A stretch of DNA of 64,000 bases from contig MU385860.1 in assembly GCA_022497145.1 (NCBI GenBank), positions 310,001-374,000 on the forward strand. Direction: 5' to 3'. Made by a program: the position numbers and the translations under genes. The notes under the pieces were generated by a model. It saw nothing but the letters and a program-made list of their open reading frames with translations, searched no databases and was not told the origin of the DNA. The stretch is from Rostrohypoxylon terebratum (lineage: Eukaryota > Ascomycota > Sordariomycetes > Xylariales > Hypoxylaceae). Shown here piece after piece: positions 10,901 to 21,800 of this stretch (position 1 is its first letter; each line of letters opens with the position of its first letter).

Positions 10901-11241
10901 AAGAGAGTAAACTGGATGTTAACGAGGACGAATACGTAACTAGCTTGAAATGGCAACTCATGGAAACAGTCTATGCATGGGCTAACGGGAAGTCGTTCGC
11001 TGAAGTCTGGTAAGTGTGATTCAATGATACTGACCGTTTTTCAAGCTGACAAATCATTAGCAAAATGACCGATGCATACGAGGGATCCCTGATTCGTCTG
11101 TTCCGCCGACTCGAGGAACTGCTTCGACAAATGGCACAGGCAGGAAAGGTCATGGGAAGCGAAGAGCTGACGAATAAATTCGAGGAAAGCTTGGCAAAGA
11201 TCCGTCGCGATATCGTGGCCGCTCAATCCCTCTATCTGTAA
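7903..11241 (+). CDS. MTR4: Mtr4/Dob1, Ski2-like DExH RNA helicase of the TRAMP complex and nuclear exosome
   Basis: Mtr4 unwinds RNA for the nuclear exosome and is the helicase of the TRAMP polyadenylation complex, acting in rRNA, snoRNA and tRNA surveillance. Exon 1 is 7903-11009; a 51-nt intron (GTAAGT donor, TTAG acceptor) leads to exon 2, 11061-11241, giving 1,095 residues, the usual length. Visible motifs are the P-loop AHTSAGKTVV, the DExH box VVFDEIHYMRD, motif III SATIPNA, and the C-terminal RecA motifs GLNMPAKTVVF and QMSGRAGRRGLDERG. The arch region follows, and the protein ends RRDIVAAQSLYL, which is almost invariant in the family. The N-terminus is acidic and basic low-complexity sequence. 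ATG at 7903 is the first Met; the four upstream in-frame codons begin with TTG. Confidence 0.97.
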
Positions 11242-11931
11242 TCTCGGTTTCCTGCATCTGACAACAGCATTCTAACCAATCTCGTGTTTTGAGCACTGTA
11301 AGGCCAGAAAAACTAGGTAGGTAAGTGGATGGACGTGGATGATTGCCTACACAATAACCCAATGAAGTCAGTGGTGCAGTGGCTTACGACTAGCTTCTGG
11401 CTTTGAAAACGGGGGTTGTGCAAGGGAGGCTCAATGGACCGCATTTCGTCACGGAGTTTACGGATCGGATACCACTTGTTTCGGAATCACTAGAGACCGG
11501 ACTTGGGATGTGTTGCTTCTTTCTCGAGGGGCAGCATTCTCCTTGAAGTCTTTCGAGTTTCTGCTAGTGTGCTTAGATAGTCAATATGGGCATCGTCACT
11601 GTTGACGGTGTCCAACCCGTTTTGCTTGTCTTGTGTTCTTCTGCTATCGTGATGAATGTGTATGTGTATGATATTTGTTCCTTGTTATACCAACGCCGTC
11701 CTATGATTATGATATATCCGGTTTGACACCTCCCCATGCATATGAATATGTACGTTTCTTTCCGCCCCGTTCTAAATATCTAAACCTCGACCATTTTCTA
11801 TATATTAGAGGATCTTGAAACTATTTCATAACCTCGAGTATAGTAGTCGAATGTTAAGAGATAATATCCCACGAACTCGTTTAGAACCGCCGACCTCAGA
11901 TCACTTACGAGAGGTTGGTTGGTTGGTTCGT
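11242..11931. other. 3' regions of convergent MTR4 and DSC3
   Basis: 690 bp with no supported gene. Only the 3' ends of the two convergent genes are expected here. Confidence 0.4.
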
Positions 11932-12972
11932 TCATTTTTCCCCGGATATATTCCTTATTATCCCAATCAAAACGCTAAACACCACACCGACGCCGACCAT
12001 GAACCGCCACCGCCCACTCGCCATGCCCTCCTCGCGAACAAGCCATCCCGCGCTGCCGAGCGGCCACATGAACCCCGTTATCACGCCCCGGATCATGACG
12101 TCGACTAAGGCGACTAAGCCCACGTCGTCGCTATCTGTGCCGCCACCCCCAGCGCTAGGGTTCAGGGACGTCGTCGGCACGGAGGCCCCGTTGTCGTCGA
12201 TCCAGGCGTCTTCCATGCGCCGGAAGCTGTCCGGCGAGGGCAGCGTGTCGGGGGTGTACCGCGAGGACTGGATGCTCCGGAACTGCAGACGCAGCTGGTT
12301 CACCTCGGCCGCGCTGAAGCCGGCTGAGAGCAGGCGGTCGAAACCCCGCGGCGCGGCGGTCGTGCTGGGTTGGGGCGTGCCTGGACCGCCTGGGTTGGTT
12401 GTGGGGAGGGGGGAGTTGGAGGGGGAGGAGGGGTGCAGAGGTGAGGGTGGTGGAGGCGCGAGCGCTTGCGCGGCTTCGGCTTGTAGCTCGCTGGTCGTCA
12501 GGCTGTCGCCTATGCTGCAGTTCACGTAGATCCGTTGGCTAGGGTCGGGTCGCCCCGGGACCGATTTGCCTTTCCCGCGGCTGTCGAGGGGGTCGGGGTC
12601 TTTGCCTTTACCTTTGCTGTCGTTGCTGCTGTAGCCGTAGCCGTAGCCGTACCCGCCGAGACTGGGCGATGAGGGGGGGGGTGGTGGTGGGGGGAGAGGC
12701 GCGCGGAGCACGGAGCTTAGGGCGGCGGTGTCGGGGAGGATCTTGCCGCCGTGGATGAAGCGGAGACGCCGCTGGGAGTTGGGCTCGGAGAGGCGTTGTC
12801 GGATGGTGTGTTTTAAGCTGATGACCGTTGTGGTAGCAGGTCGCGGGATGTCGAGCTCGAGGTCGGGGATTGCGGCGCTGAAGCGGATCGTAAGGAGTAG
12901 TGGAGGCGGCTGCGGAATGCTTATAGGAGGGGGCTTGAGGGTTGGGTTTGGAGGGGGTTGAGTGGTCGTCAT
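11932..12972 (-). CDS. dscC: Dsc E3 ubiquitin ligase complex subunit 3 (DUF2407)
   Basis: Subunit of the Golgi/ER Dsc ubiquitin ligase, which in fungi drives proteolytic activation of the sterol regulator SREBP and membrane-protein quality control. The 346-residue protein starts with a Pro-rich stretch, then a ubiquitin-like fold (LLTIRFSAAIPDLELDIPRP through RRLRFIHGGKILPD). A long Pro/Ser/Gly linker follows, then IYVNCSIGDSL and the DUF2407 C-terminal region around GFDRLLSAGFSAAEVNQLR. Two transmembrane helices lie near residues 280-303 and 320-341. An in-frame ATG at 13083 would add 37 residues of no recognisable character, so the ATG at 12972 is preferred. The linker DNA is G/C-rich, with polyproline runs. 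Divergent from BNA3. Confidence 0.9.
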   Translation of the reverse strand: MTTTQPPPNPTLKPPPISIPQPPPLLLTIRFSAAIPDLELDIPRPATTTVISLKHTIRQRLSEPNSQRRLRFIHGGKILPDTAALSSVLRAPLPPPPPPPSSPSLGGYGYGYGYSSNDSKGKGKDPDPLDSRGKGKSVPGRPDPSQRIYVNCSIGDSLTTSELQAEAAQALAPPPPSPLHPSSPSNSPLPTTNPGGPGTPQPSTTAAPRGFDRLLSAGFSAAEVNQLRLQFRSIQSSRYTPDTLPSPDSFRRMEDAWIDDNGASVPTTSLNPSAGGGGTDSDDVGLVALVDVMIRGVITGFMWPLGSAGWLVREEGMASGRWRFMVGVGVVFSVLIGIIRNISGEK

Positions 12973-13584
12973 TTTGAGGGTTGGTCGTGAGGGATGGGAT
13001 TGTTGAGCATCGAGATCTAAATCATTGTTGAGAGTGTTGAGAGAATAGGAGGATACGTAGATGGATGAGAATGCGATTTCCAAGTTACAGGGCTGCAGGG
13101 TCGATAATTGAAAGCGATATCCGGTGGATCGGGCTATTACATCGATGGATCCCTGCCCCCAGCGCTGCTTACAGGGGCTTCAGGGTAACTCAGGGTAGCT
13201 TGTTCAGTGGAGCCCTGCCCGGATATTCAAGACGGGTAGTAGCGGGCTTTAGCCGCTTAGGTGCTCCGCGCTGGAAATGACGTGACACGCGGGCGCCCGA
13301 GCGAATTGGGGGGCATCGAAGTTTCCAATAGCAAGACGCCGATTACGGAACAAGGTTAATAGTCATTTTTATCGTTTCACTAAAAAGGTACATGGGTTAC
13401 ACCTCTATAGCTTCTATAATTACTAGTAACTAGGTAGGTACTTATGAAAAGCTGTGAGTTACAAGGTCGACCGATTATAAATCTATTCGCTTTGGGGTTA
13501 GTAGAGCTGAGTTTGGCCGAAGAATGAAGGAGGTGGGATATTACTAGGCCGAATAGATAAGGGTATATAAGAGGCCTACGCCCT
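12973..13584. promoter_or_regulatory. Divergent upstream region of DSC3 (-) and BNA3 (+)
   Basis: 612 bp. A TATA-like element sits at its right edge and is listed separately. The possible N-terminal extension of DSC3, to 13083, occupies its left edge. No other signal was recognised. Confidence 0.4.
13564..13570 (+). promoter_or_regulatory. TATA-like element upstream of BNA3
   Basis: TATATAA begins 21 bases before the first BNA3 ATG. Fungal transcription usually starts some tens of bases downstream of a TATA element, so transcripts from this one might begin inside the presequence and use the second ATG at 13741. Confidence 0.45.
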
Positions 13585-15197
13585 ATGCATCACTTCTCCG
13601 GTCTAAAGTCTTGTCTCGGACGATTCAGCACACGGACTCTCCATAAATATCTTACAAGCGCCCCCCGAGGACGTGGATCTGGACTTGAATCTGGACTTGG
13701 ACTTACGAGTGGATCTAGAGGGTTTCGCTCATCCACGATTATGGCAACGGGACTCCCAGCTAAGCTCAAACCCGCGGCCAGGGTTGCCGGTCAAAGACAG
13801 GATGTCTGGTCCATTGTCAACGAAGCTGCGGCAGCTTCGCCAAAGCAACCTATCGTGAATATGGGCCAAGGGTTTTTCGGCTATAACCCGCCTCCCTTCA
13901 TCATCAACGCCGCAAAGTCAGCTCTGGACCGGGTAGATTGCAATCAGTACAGTCCGACGAAGGGAAGGCCCCGCCTAAAGAAGGCTATCGCCGATGCATA
14001 CTCCCCCTACTGGGGCAGGCAGCTTAACCCGGACACTGAAGTCACGATCACGACGGGAGCGAACGAGGGTATGCTTAGTGCATTCATGGCTTTCATAGAG
14101 CCTGGGGATGAGGTCATCATCTTTGAGCCCTTCTTCGACCAGTGAGGCATTTGCCCTATATCATACCCGATATGAGCCCATTTACTGATAATAGCCCAGA
14201 TACATTAGCAATATTGAAATGCCCGGTGGAAAGATCGTCTATGTTCCGCTGCACCCGCCAAGCGACGGAGCTACGCGGACCTCCTCGTCTGCCGAGTGGA
14301 CCATCGATTTCGATGAGCTAGAAAGGGCTATCACGCCTAAGACCAAAATGATTGTCATTAACACGCCTCGTCAGTTGGTCTCTTTGAACTCGATAAGTCA
14401 TACAAATAGCTAATGGTATTTGTAGACAACCCTGTCGGCAAAGTTTTCTCGAAAGAGGAGCTTCAGAGAATAGGAGACCTCTGCGTCAAGAACGAAATCA
14501 TCATCCTGTCTGACGAAGTTTACGATCGCTTGTACTATGTACCATTCACGAGAATTGCCACCATTTCCCCTGAGATCGAACGGTTGACGATAACTGTCGG
14601 TTCGGCTGGCAAGAATTTCTACGCTACGGGTTGGCGTGTAGGGTGGCTCATGGGACCTGCTCACCTTATCCAATATGTATCCGCTGCTCACACGCGAATT
14701 TGTTACTCTTCGGTTTCGCCGCTACAAGAGGCCTGCGCTGTTGGTATGTTCTAAATCCCCCAGTTATTATTGAGGCAGCAAGGAAATTAATTGGTAAATT
14801 AGGTTTCGAACAAGCCGACTCTGAAGGGTTCTGGGAGGAAACCGTCCGAGACATGAAAGGCAAAATGGAGCGCTTCAACGAAGTATGGAAGGAACTAGGT
14901 CTGCCGTACACAGACCCAGAGGGAGGATACTTCGTGCTCGTCAACATGAGCAAGGTCAAGTTACCGGAAGGATACCCGTTCCCACCGCACGTAGCCAGTC
15001 GTCCTCGCGATTTCAAGCTAGCCTGGTTCTTGATCCAAGAAGTGGGCGTAGCCGCAATCCCGCCTACCGAATTCTACACCGACCCCAATGCTCATCTTGC
15101 TGAAGATTACATCCGGTTCGCTGTATGTAAGGAAGACGAGATTCTAGAGACGGCTAAGGAAAGATTACGGGGCTTGAGACAATACATACAGGAATGA
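13585..15197 (+). CDS. BNA3: Kynurenine aminotransferase (class I PLP aminotransferase)
   Basis: PLP enzyme that transaminates kynurenine to kynurenic acid, a side branch of tryptophan-NAD metabolism. The family also has cysteine-conjugate beta-lyase activity. Four exons, 13585-14141, 14200-14369, 14426-14743 and 14803-15197, separated by 56-59 nt introns, give 479 residues. Family segments are NMGQGFFGYNPPPF at the start of the fold, YSPTKGRPRLKKAI, the substrate loop EPFFDQY, NTPHNPVGK, ILSDEVYDRL, and the PLP-lysine region TVGSAGKNFYATGWRVGW. Residues 1-52 are rich in Arg, Ser and Gly with one acidic residue, and look like a mitochondrial presequence. Met53 (13741) would give a cytosolic form. 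It converges with the aldehyde dehydrogenase gene. Confidence 0.92.
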
Positions 15198-15524
15198 AGT
15201 ATCTAAGGATAGATTCCTAAGAAGGTAAAGGGAAAAGGGGGCTAAAAAGATCTATTTGATTTGCATTAGAGTCAAGGCGAAAAATTAATAAAACGCGTAA
15301 AATCTTCATGGCAATTTCCTCGTCATAAGTTGTGCCTGTTAAATGGTACCTGTCAGACCGATATTGATTCATGTCTAACCGTATGTACTCTCGATTTACT
15401 ATGGATATTGAAATAATGATATAGCTACAGAAATCCCGAACCTTCCTGAAACTCCTCTATACGATAATTATATCTCGAAACCGCTCTGTACATCTACTAC
15501 GTCATGCGCAGCTATATCTATTAA
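15198..15524. other. 3' regions of convergent BNA3 and aldehyde dehydrogenase genes
   Basis: 327 bp of mostly AT-rich sequence between two convergent genes. Nothing else was recognised. Confidence 0.4.
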
Positions 15525-17103
15525 TTACTTCGCGATCTGCAAACTCTGCGTATGACAATAGTGTAAGAGCCCCTGTTTTCCGAGCTCTCCACCGAAACCA
15601 CTGAGTTTCCAACCCGCGAAATATCCAGCATGATGAGGACGCTCGAACTGGTTAATCCACACGGTCCCGGACTCGAGTTGGCTGGCGATCTTCCGAGCGC
15701 GGTCTAGATCCGGCGTATACACGGAAGCGCCGAGACCGGCGTTATCTAGGTTTGCGCGGGCGATGACGTCGTCTTCTTCGCTCCAGGACATGACGGGAAC
15801 GATAGGGGCTGGTAATAATTAGCCAATCAATCGCTTCTTCTGAGATTTTGTATAGGAAAACCCATCGCTTACCAAATTGTTCCTCCCTAACTATAAGGGA
15901 ATCCTCCGGCGGTCTAACCACGATCGTCGGCGGAATCCAAAAGCCCTTCTCCCTCGGCTTCACCTCACCCCCAGTCACGATCTTATACCCATTCTTCTTA
16001 CAATCCTCAATGAACCCTACCGCGCGCTCATAATTCGCCTTATTCGACAGCGGGCCAAACGCCAAACTCTCATCATCGTCAACCGCGAATTTCTTACTCT
16101 CCTCAACCAGCCTTTCCAAAAATTTGTCATAGATCTTTTCATGGATATACAAGCGCTTGCTCGCGACGCAGACCTGACCTGCGTGGAAAAGTGCGCCGGT
16201 AGCGACTTGCGGAACGACTTTATCGAGATCCACGTCGTCGCAGACGATACAAGCGTTGTTTCCCGCGAGCTCTAGGATGACCTTTTTCAGGGTGCCGGCG
16301 CAGTTGCGTAGAATGCGCTGACCGACGGCGATAGTGCCCGTAAAGCTGATGTGCTGAATACCCGGGTGCAGGGTCATCTTCTCACCGAGGTCGGCGCCGC
16401 CGTTTAGGGCCTGGAAAACGCCTGGCGGGAGAACGGACTGGGCCAACTCGCAGAACTTGAGGAGGGAATAGGGGGTGAATGGAGAGGGCTTGATGATCAC
16501 GCAGTTGCCGGTTGCGAGGGCGGAAACTACTTTTACGGTGGAGAGGATGAGCGGGAAGTTCCAGGGAGAGATGGCGGCGAGGACGCCGATGGGGTGGTGG
16601 GTTGCGAGGATCCGGATCGTATCGTCTTCATATTGGAGTTCATCCTCTAAAGCCACGGTGCCTTTAAGGTGATGTTAACTAAAGTATAGTTTTAAGGAGA
16701 GGGGGAGTGGCGCACGGTAATATTCGAAGTGCCAAGCAGCTCTCTCAACATCGAATCTTGACATAGGCCTGGACTTGCCGGTTTCTCTCATCTGAGCATC
16801 TGTCAAGATGTCGGCGTTGTCGCGAATGATATTAGCTACATCGTAAACGGCCTTTTGACGCTCGGCCGTGGTACTATTCCTCCATGTCTTAAAGGCACGA
16901 TTTGCCGCCTCAACAGCATCGTCAAGGTCCTTAGTTGAGGCAATAGGAGCGTCCCAGAGAGGTTCCTCAGTACGAGGGTCGATGACCTGGTGATTGTCTT
17001 TAGAAGTACGAGGTTTACCGTCGATCACATTGAAGAATTGGAAGTCCGGAAGGCCATTGGTGTTCTTCGTACCGTTTGTACCATTCGTCTCGAGGGAAGG
17101 CAT
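15525..17103 (-). CDS. NAD(P)-dependent aldehyde dehydrogenase
   Basis: Oxidises an aldehyde to the carboxylic acid with NAD(P)+. Three exons, 17103-16716, 16661-15873 and 15808-15525, with introns of 54 and 64 nt, give 486 residues, the usual ALDH length. Catalytic features are ISPWNFPL (Asn near 164), the cofactor loop SFTGTIAVG near 235-243, the general base in LELAGNNACIV (Glu near 260) and the nucleophile in HAGQVCVASKRLY (Cys near 294). The C-terminal half has the expected SGTVWINQF and KLSGFGGELGKQGL. ELAGN replaces the commoner ELGGN. The substrate cannot be read from the sequence. The start MPSLETNGTNGTKN lies after an in-frame upstream ATG at 17172, whose extra residues look unlike the family. 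Confidence 0.92.
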
Positions 17104-17622
17104 CTTGATCTGTAAAGGGTCGTAACTTCGCAGGGTCGTATAATCGCCGCCAAGTCTAAGCAAACAACACAACGTCGCATATATGTCGAACGACAGCGAT
17201 CTAGTTACCAGGAAACAGAATACGCAGTAAGGGGAAAATGCAGAAGCAGATTAGAAGTATCTATACTTTAGCCACGTGGGCTCAACATGATTGTTGGCTT
17301 CTATCCGCGTGGTCCATTTTGCCATAATATCTTCGGCAAGGCATATATATAAGTGGATGAGGGGTTAATTGCTGAGGGTGAATTGCCGGTATTCTAGGCC
17401 TATCACACTCTTCCGGATGAGGTAAAGCATCCGGGAAAAGTTCACGATTTGGGATCTTCTGAGTCTTGTTTACCAGGGCTAGCTATTAGGACTTCTATGT
17501 TGCAGTCAGCAGAACCGGGATATTTTTGGTGGGATTATAACAGAGACAGGAGAATTCTGAGTGTCTCTCCGCGTGATGAATAATGACGAAATTTGATATA
17601 TTATCATATTTATTCGTATGAA

Positions 17623-17658
17623 ATGGATGGATGAATGAATGAATGAATGAATGAATGA
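17623..17658. repeat. Tetranucleotide microsatellite (ATGG)n(ATGA)n
   Basis: Two ATGG units are followed by a run of ATGA units, ending in ATGAGAG. Confidence 0.85.
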
Positions 17659-18810
17659 GAGAAATCAGCCAAAGACTTCTTTAGTAATAGACCTACCAGA
17701 GCTCACGAGATGCAATAAGATCCGTAATCGTTACCCGTCGACGGAATCCGTGATCTTATCCCAACAACTACCTAGGTCCTAGTCTGCCCCGGATTCTTGG
17801 ATTGCTTGGATTGCGGAGAATTGGGGAATGTGGAGGATGGTGAAGCTAGGCAGTTAATTGTGTTGAATATAACTGAGCTAGAAGAGGATAATGAACTTGC
17901 ACCTTACTTCGTATAGGAGAGTGAGATTCCCTAGCGTGCCAATCTTCGTCCTTTTCTGTCTTGGGTGCGATGACGTATAAATAGTAGTCGATTTGTAGTG
18001 TAGAGGTCGTTGTCCAGGAGGTCCGCAGGTTTAAGACGGAGTAAAGAAGAAATCCCGGTGTAGGGAAGGCGGAGTCTGCCGAAGGAAATTGGAATGCCCT
18101 AAGTTAAGGAAGGGAGATAGCTTCATATAAGCGAGCCAAGTTAATGCTAAGCTGACCCCGCTAGCCCCGCTACTGACCGGGTTTGGCTTAGCCTCGATTT
18201 AAGTTGCCGTTCACCCTTGCGTTCCTCCCTCTTCAACATGCGTATCTTTGAGCTAAACTCTTCCCACTCCAGCATCCATGGATACCAGTTACGCTTCTAG
18301 AACCTAATTGGATATGTTGGTCTTCTGGTTGGCCCCCATCTATGTCATATCCATTGGTTTTATCGGTTTTATCAAATGGCGGCTCACTTATCAGAACTCT
18401 GTACCTTACCAAGAGGCAGCTACCCATCGGATCCCGGCGACTGACTCGATAGTTGGAGTTAAGACGACGCGGATTGCCACTTCTTCTATGAGCTCAATAA
18501 GGTGCGACTTTGGTCCTTCATACCTCTGAAACCTTGGACCCCCCCTTTCTTCTACTTGTATGTGATTGTATTATCTGCCACTTACCTAGAAGTGGCTACC
18601 TGGGCATTGTTTGTTAATATCCGTTCTGTTCAAACGCCAACGTTGAGCCCATTAAACCTAATACATTACCATTACTATATTATTCCGTATTGGCCTTAGA
18701 CAGGCTCCTACCAATCTATTCAACACCGTTGTGCCATAGTTACAAGTTGTCTCATATTCATATTTCCCCGAGATATACAGATGGAACCTTGACTTTGTGA
18801 CGTCGCATAT

Positions 18811-18836
18811 CCAAGTCCAAGTCCAAGTCCAAGTCC
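18811..18836. repeat. CCAAGT tandem repeat
   Basis: About 4.3 copies of the hexamer CCAAGT, ending 27 bases before the xanthine dehydrogenase ATG, so probably in its 5'UTR. Confidence 0.85.
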
Positions 18837-18863
18837 GGAGTCGAGATAACAGAATCGGACATC

Positions 18864-21800
18864 ATGGCTCCCATCGCAATCTCACCGGAGAGAGACCCTG
18901 CGTTGGCAACCGGAGGGTTGACTCTAACTACCGTATACGATGATACGCTTCGCTTCTATCTCAATGGTACTCGAGTAGTTCTCGATGAAATTGATCCTGA
19001 GGTAACACTGCTTGAATACTTGAGAGGTATTGGTTTAACCGGAACCAAGCTGTAAGTAATAGGCCCGGGAAAAGTGACTAAAGTCTAAGGTTGTTCAAAT
19101 TGAATCTTGCTAATAGATTGAATATCCAGGGGTTGCGGAGAGGGCGGATGCGGTGCCTGTACCGTCGTAGTTAGTCAATACAATCCGACCACCAAACGAA
19201 TATACCACGCGAGCGTCAACGCCTGTCTAGCGCCCCTTGCTAGCGTAGACGGGAAACATGTCATTACGGTCGAAGGTATAGGAAATGTAAAGCAACCTCA
19301 TCCAGCCCAAGAACGTATCGCCAAGGGAAATGGAAGCCAGTGCGGATTTTGTACCCCAGGTATCGTTATGAGCTTGTATGCCCTTCTAAGAAACAACGAG
19401 AACCCTACCGAACATGACATCGAAGAGGCTTTCGACGGAAATCTCTGCCGATGTACTGGCTACCGATCGATCCTAGATGCCGCTCATACCTTTACAAAAA
19501 ACAACTCGAATGCCTGTGGTAAAAGTACAGCGAATGGCGGCTCCGGCTGTTGCATGGAAAATGGCAATGGCAACGGCAACGGCGCAGACGGTGGCTGTTG
19601 TAAGGGGAAAGATTTTAGCGACGGTCAATCCATCAAGAAATTCAATCCGCCAGGATTCATTGAATATAACCCCGACACTCAGCTCATATTCCCGCCGCCA
19701 TTAAAGAAACACACATTTAAGCCCCTTTCTTTTGGAAATAAGAGAAAAAGGTGGTATCGACCCGTCACCCTCCAACAGCTCCTTGAGATTAAGAGCGTCT
19801 ATCCTAGCGCAAAGATAATTGGAGGGAGCACAGAAACACAGATCGAGGTCAAATTCAAGGCTTTGCAATACCCAGTCTCGGTATTTGTCGGAGATATACC
19901 TGAGTTACGACACTATTCCTTCAAGGATGATCATCTTGAGATTGGCGGCAATGTTGTGCTTACAGACCTTGAGAATATATGTCAGGATGCTATCAAGCAG
20001 TACGGGGAAGAAAGAAGCCAAGTATTCCGAGCCATCTATAAACAGCTTAAATACTTCGCGGGACGTCAAATCAGAAATGTCGGTACTCCCGCTGGAAACT
20101 TGGTTACGGCTTCTCCGATATCCGACTTGAACCCCGTATTCATGGCGGCAGGTTGCGTTCTAGTTGCCAAGTCACTAAATAAAGAGACCGAGATTCCTAT
20201 GTCGACGTTCTTCACGGGTTATCGTAGGACTGCCTTGGAGCCGGATGCGATTCTTGCGTCTATTCGCATCCCCGTTACTCGCGAAAAGGGTGACTACTTC
20301 AGAGCGTACAAACAAGCGAAGCGAAAGGACGATGATATAGCTATCGTGACTGGGGCTTTACACGTTACGTTGGACCAAAAGGGTGTGGTGGAGCATTGCA
20401 ATTTGGTCTATGGTGGCATGGCTCCATTTACTGTTGCCGCAAAGAACGCCAATGAGTATCTCAAAGGCAAACTATTCGCGCATCCGGATACTTTAGAAGG
20501 TACCATGAATGCGCTCGAGTCCGATTTCAATCTGGCTTTTAGCGTCCCGGGAGGTATGGCTTCGTATCGAAAGTCATTGGCGCTCGGCTTCTTTTATCGT
20601 TTCTATCACGATGTGTTATCAGGCATCAATGTCGAGAGTTCGCATGGCGATAGTCAAGCTGTCGAGGAGCTCGAAAGAGTATTGTCAACTGGCTGGAAAG
20701 ATCATGACGCAACTACTGCATATATCAAGGGACCTCTTGGAAAGGCAGCTAACCACGTAGCGGCTCTGAAGCAAACCACAGGAGAAGCACAATATACTGA
20801 TGATATCCCACCACTCAAGAACGAACTCCATGGATGTCTGGTGTTATCAACGAGAGCACACGCAAAGATCATATCAAGAGATTACTCTGCAGCATTAGAT
20901 ATACCAGGTGTTATTGATATTGTCGACAAGGACGACTTACACGATCCAGAGCACAACAAGTGGGGTGCGCCAAACTTTGACGACCTATTCTTCGTCGACG
21001 ATGAGGTATTCACCGCTGGTCAACCGATCGCGATCGTCTTAGCCACTACTAAAGCAAAGGCAGCGCAAGGAGTAAGAGCCGTGAAGATCGAGTACGAAGA
21101 TCTTCCCGCGATTTTCACAATGGAAGAAGCGATTGAAAAGGAGAGTTTCCACAAGTATTTCCGGTATATCAAGAAAGGCGACCCCGAAGAGGCATTTAAA
21201 CATTGTGATTACACATTCACGGGTGTCACACGAATGGGAGGACAAGAACATTTCTATCTCGAGACAAATGCGTGTGTTGCTATACCCAAACCAGAGGATG
21301 GCGAAATGGAAATATGGACCAGCAGTCAAAACCCCAATGAGAGGTACGGTTTCCCACTTATCCATTGATCATGTGTTCATCTATTAATCTACGTACAGTC
21401 AAGCATATGCGTCCAAGATCCTAGGCGTGCAAGCGAATAAAGTAGTAGCTCGTGTGAAACGCCTCGGAGGCGGTTTTGGTGGCAAGGAGACGAGATGTGT
21501 TCATCTTAGCACCATTTGCGCGTTAGCTGCGCAGAAAAGCAAGCGGCCAGTCAGATGTATGCTTGACCGAGATGAAGATATGGCCTTGTCTGGCCAACGA
21601 CACCCTTTCCTCGCCAAATGGAAAGTGGGCGTGAATAAGGATGGCAAACTCCAGGCTTTGGACATCGACATCTTCAACAATGCCGGTTGGTCTTTCGACT
21701 TGAGCGCTGCCGTATGCGAGCGATCTATGTCCCATTGCGATAACTGTTATAAGATCCCGAACGTCCATGTTCGTGGCCGCTTATGCAAGACCAACACTAT

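Larger units (their letters stand above)
17104..18863. promoter_or_regulatory. Long divergent upstream region of the ALDH (-) and xanthine dehydrogenase (+) genes
   Basis: 1.76 kb with no supportable gene. It contains a tetranucleotide microsatellite, a CCTAGG motif at 17771, and a CCAAGT tandem repeat next to the xanthine dehydrogenase start. An AGATAA (GATA-factor core) lies at 18844-18849. Fungal purine catabolism is under GATA-type nitrogen control, but a single core so near the ATG is weak evidence. Confidence 0.4.

Noticed and set aside
10266..10961. Long antisense frame of 231 codons inside MTR4
   Set aside because: Exact shadow of the MTR4 coding strand; Ser/Arg-rich low-complexity product.
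11915..12529. Plus-strand frame of 204 codons across DSC3
   Set aside because: Antisense to a well-supported gene in GC-rich, Pro-rich coding DNA.
13585..18863. BNA3, ALDH and xanthine dehydrogenase as a metabolic cluster
   Set aside because: Their pathways differ and the orientations are mixed; adjacency looks incidental.
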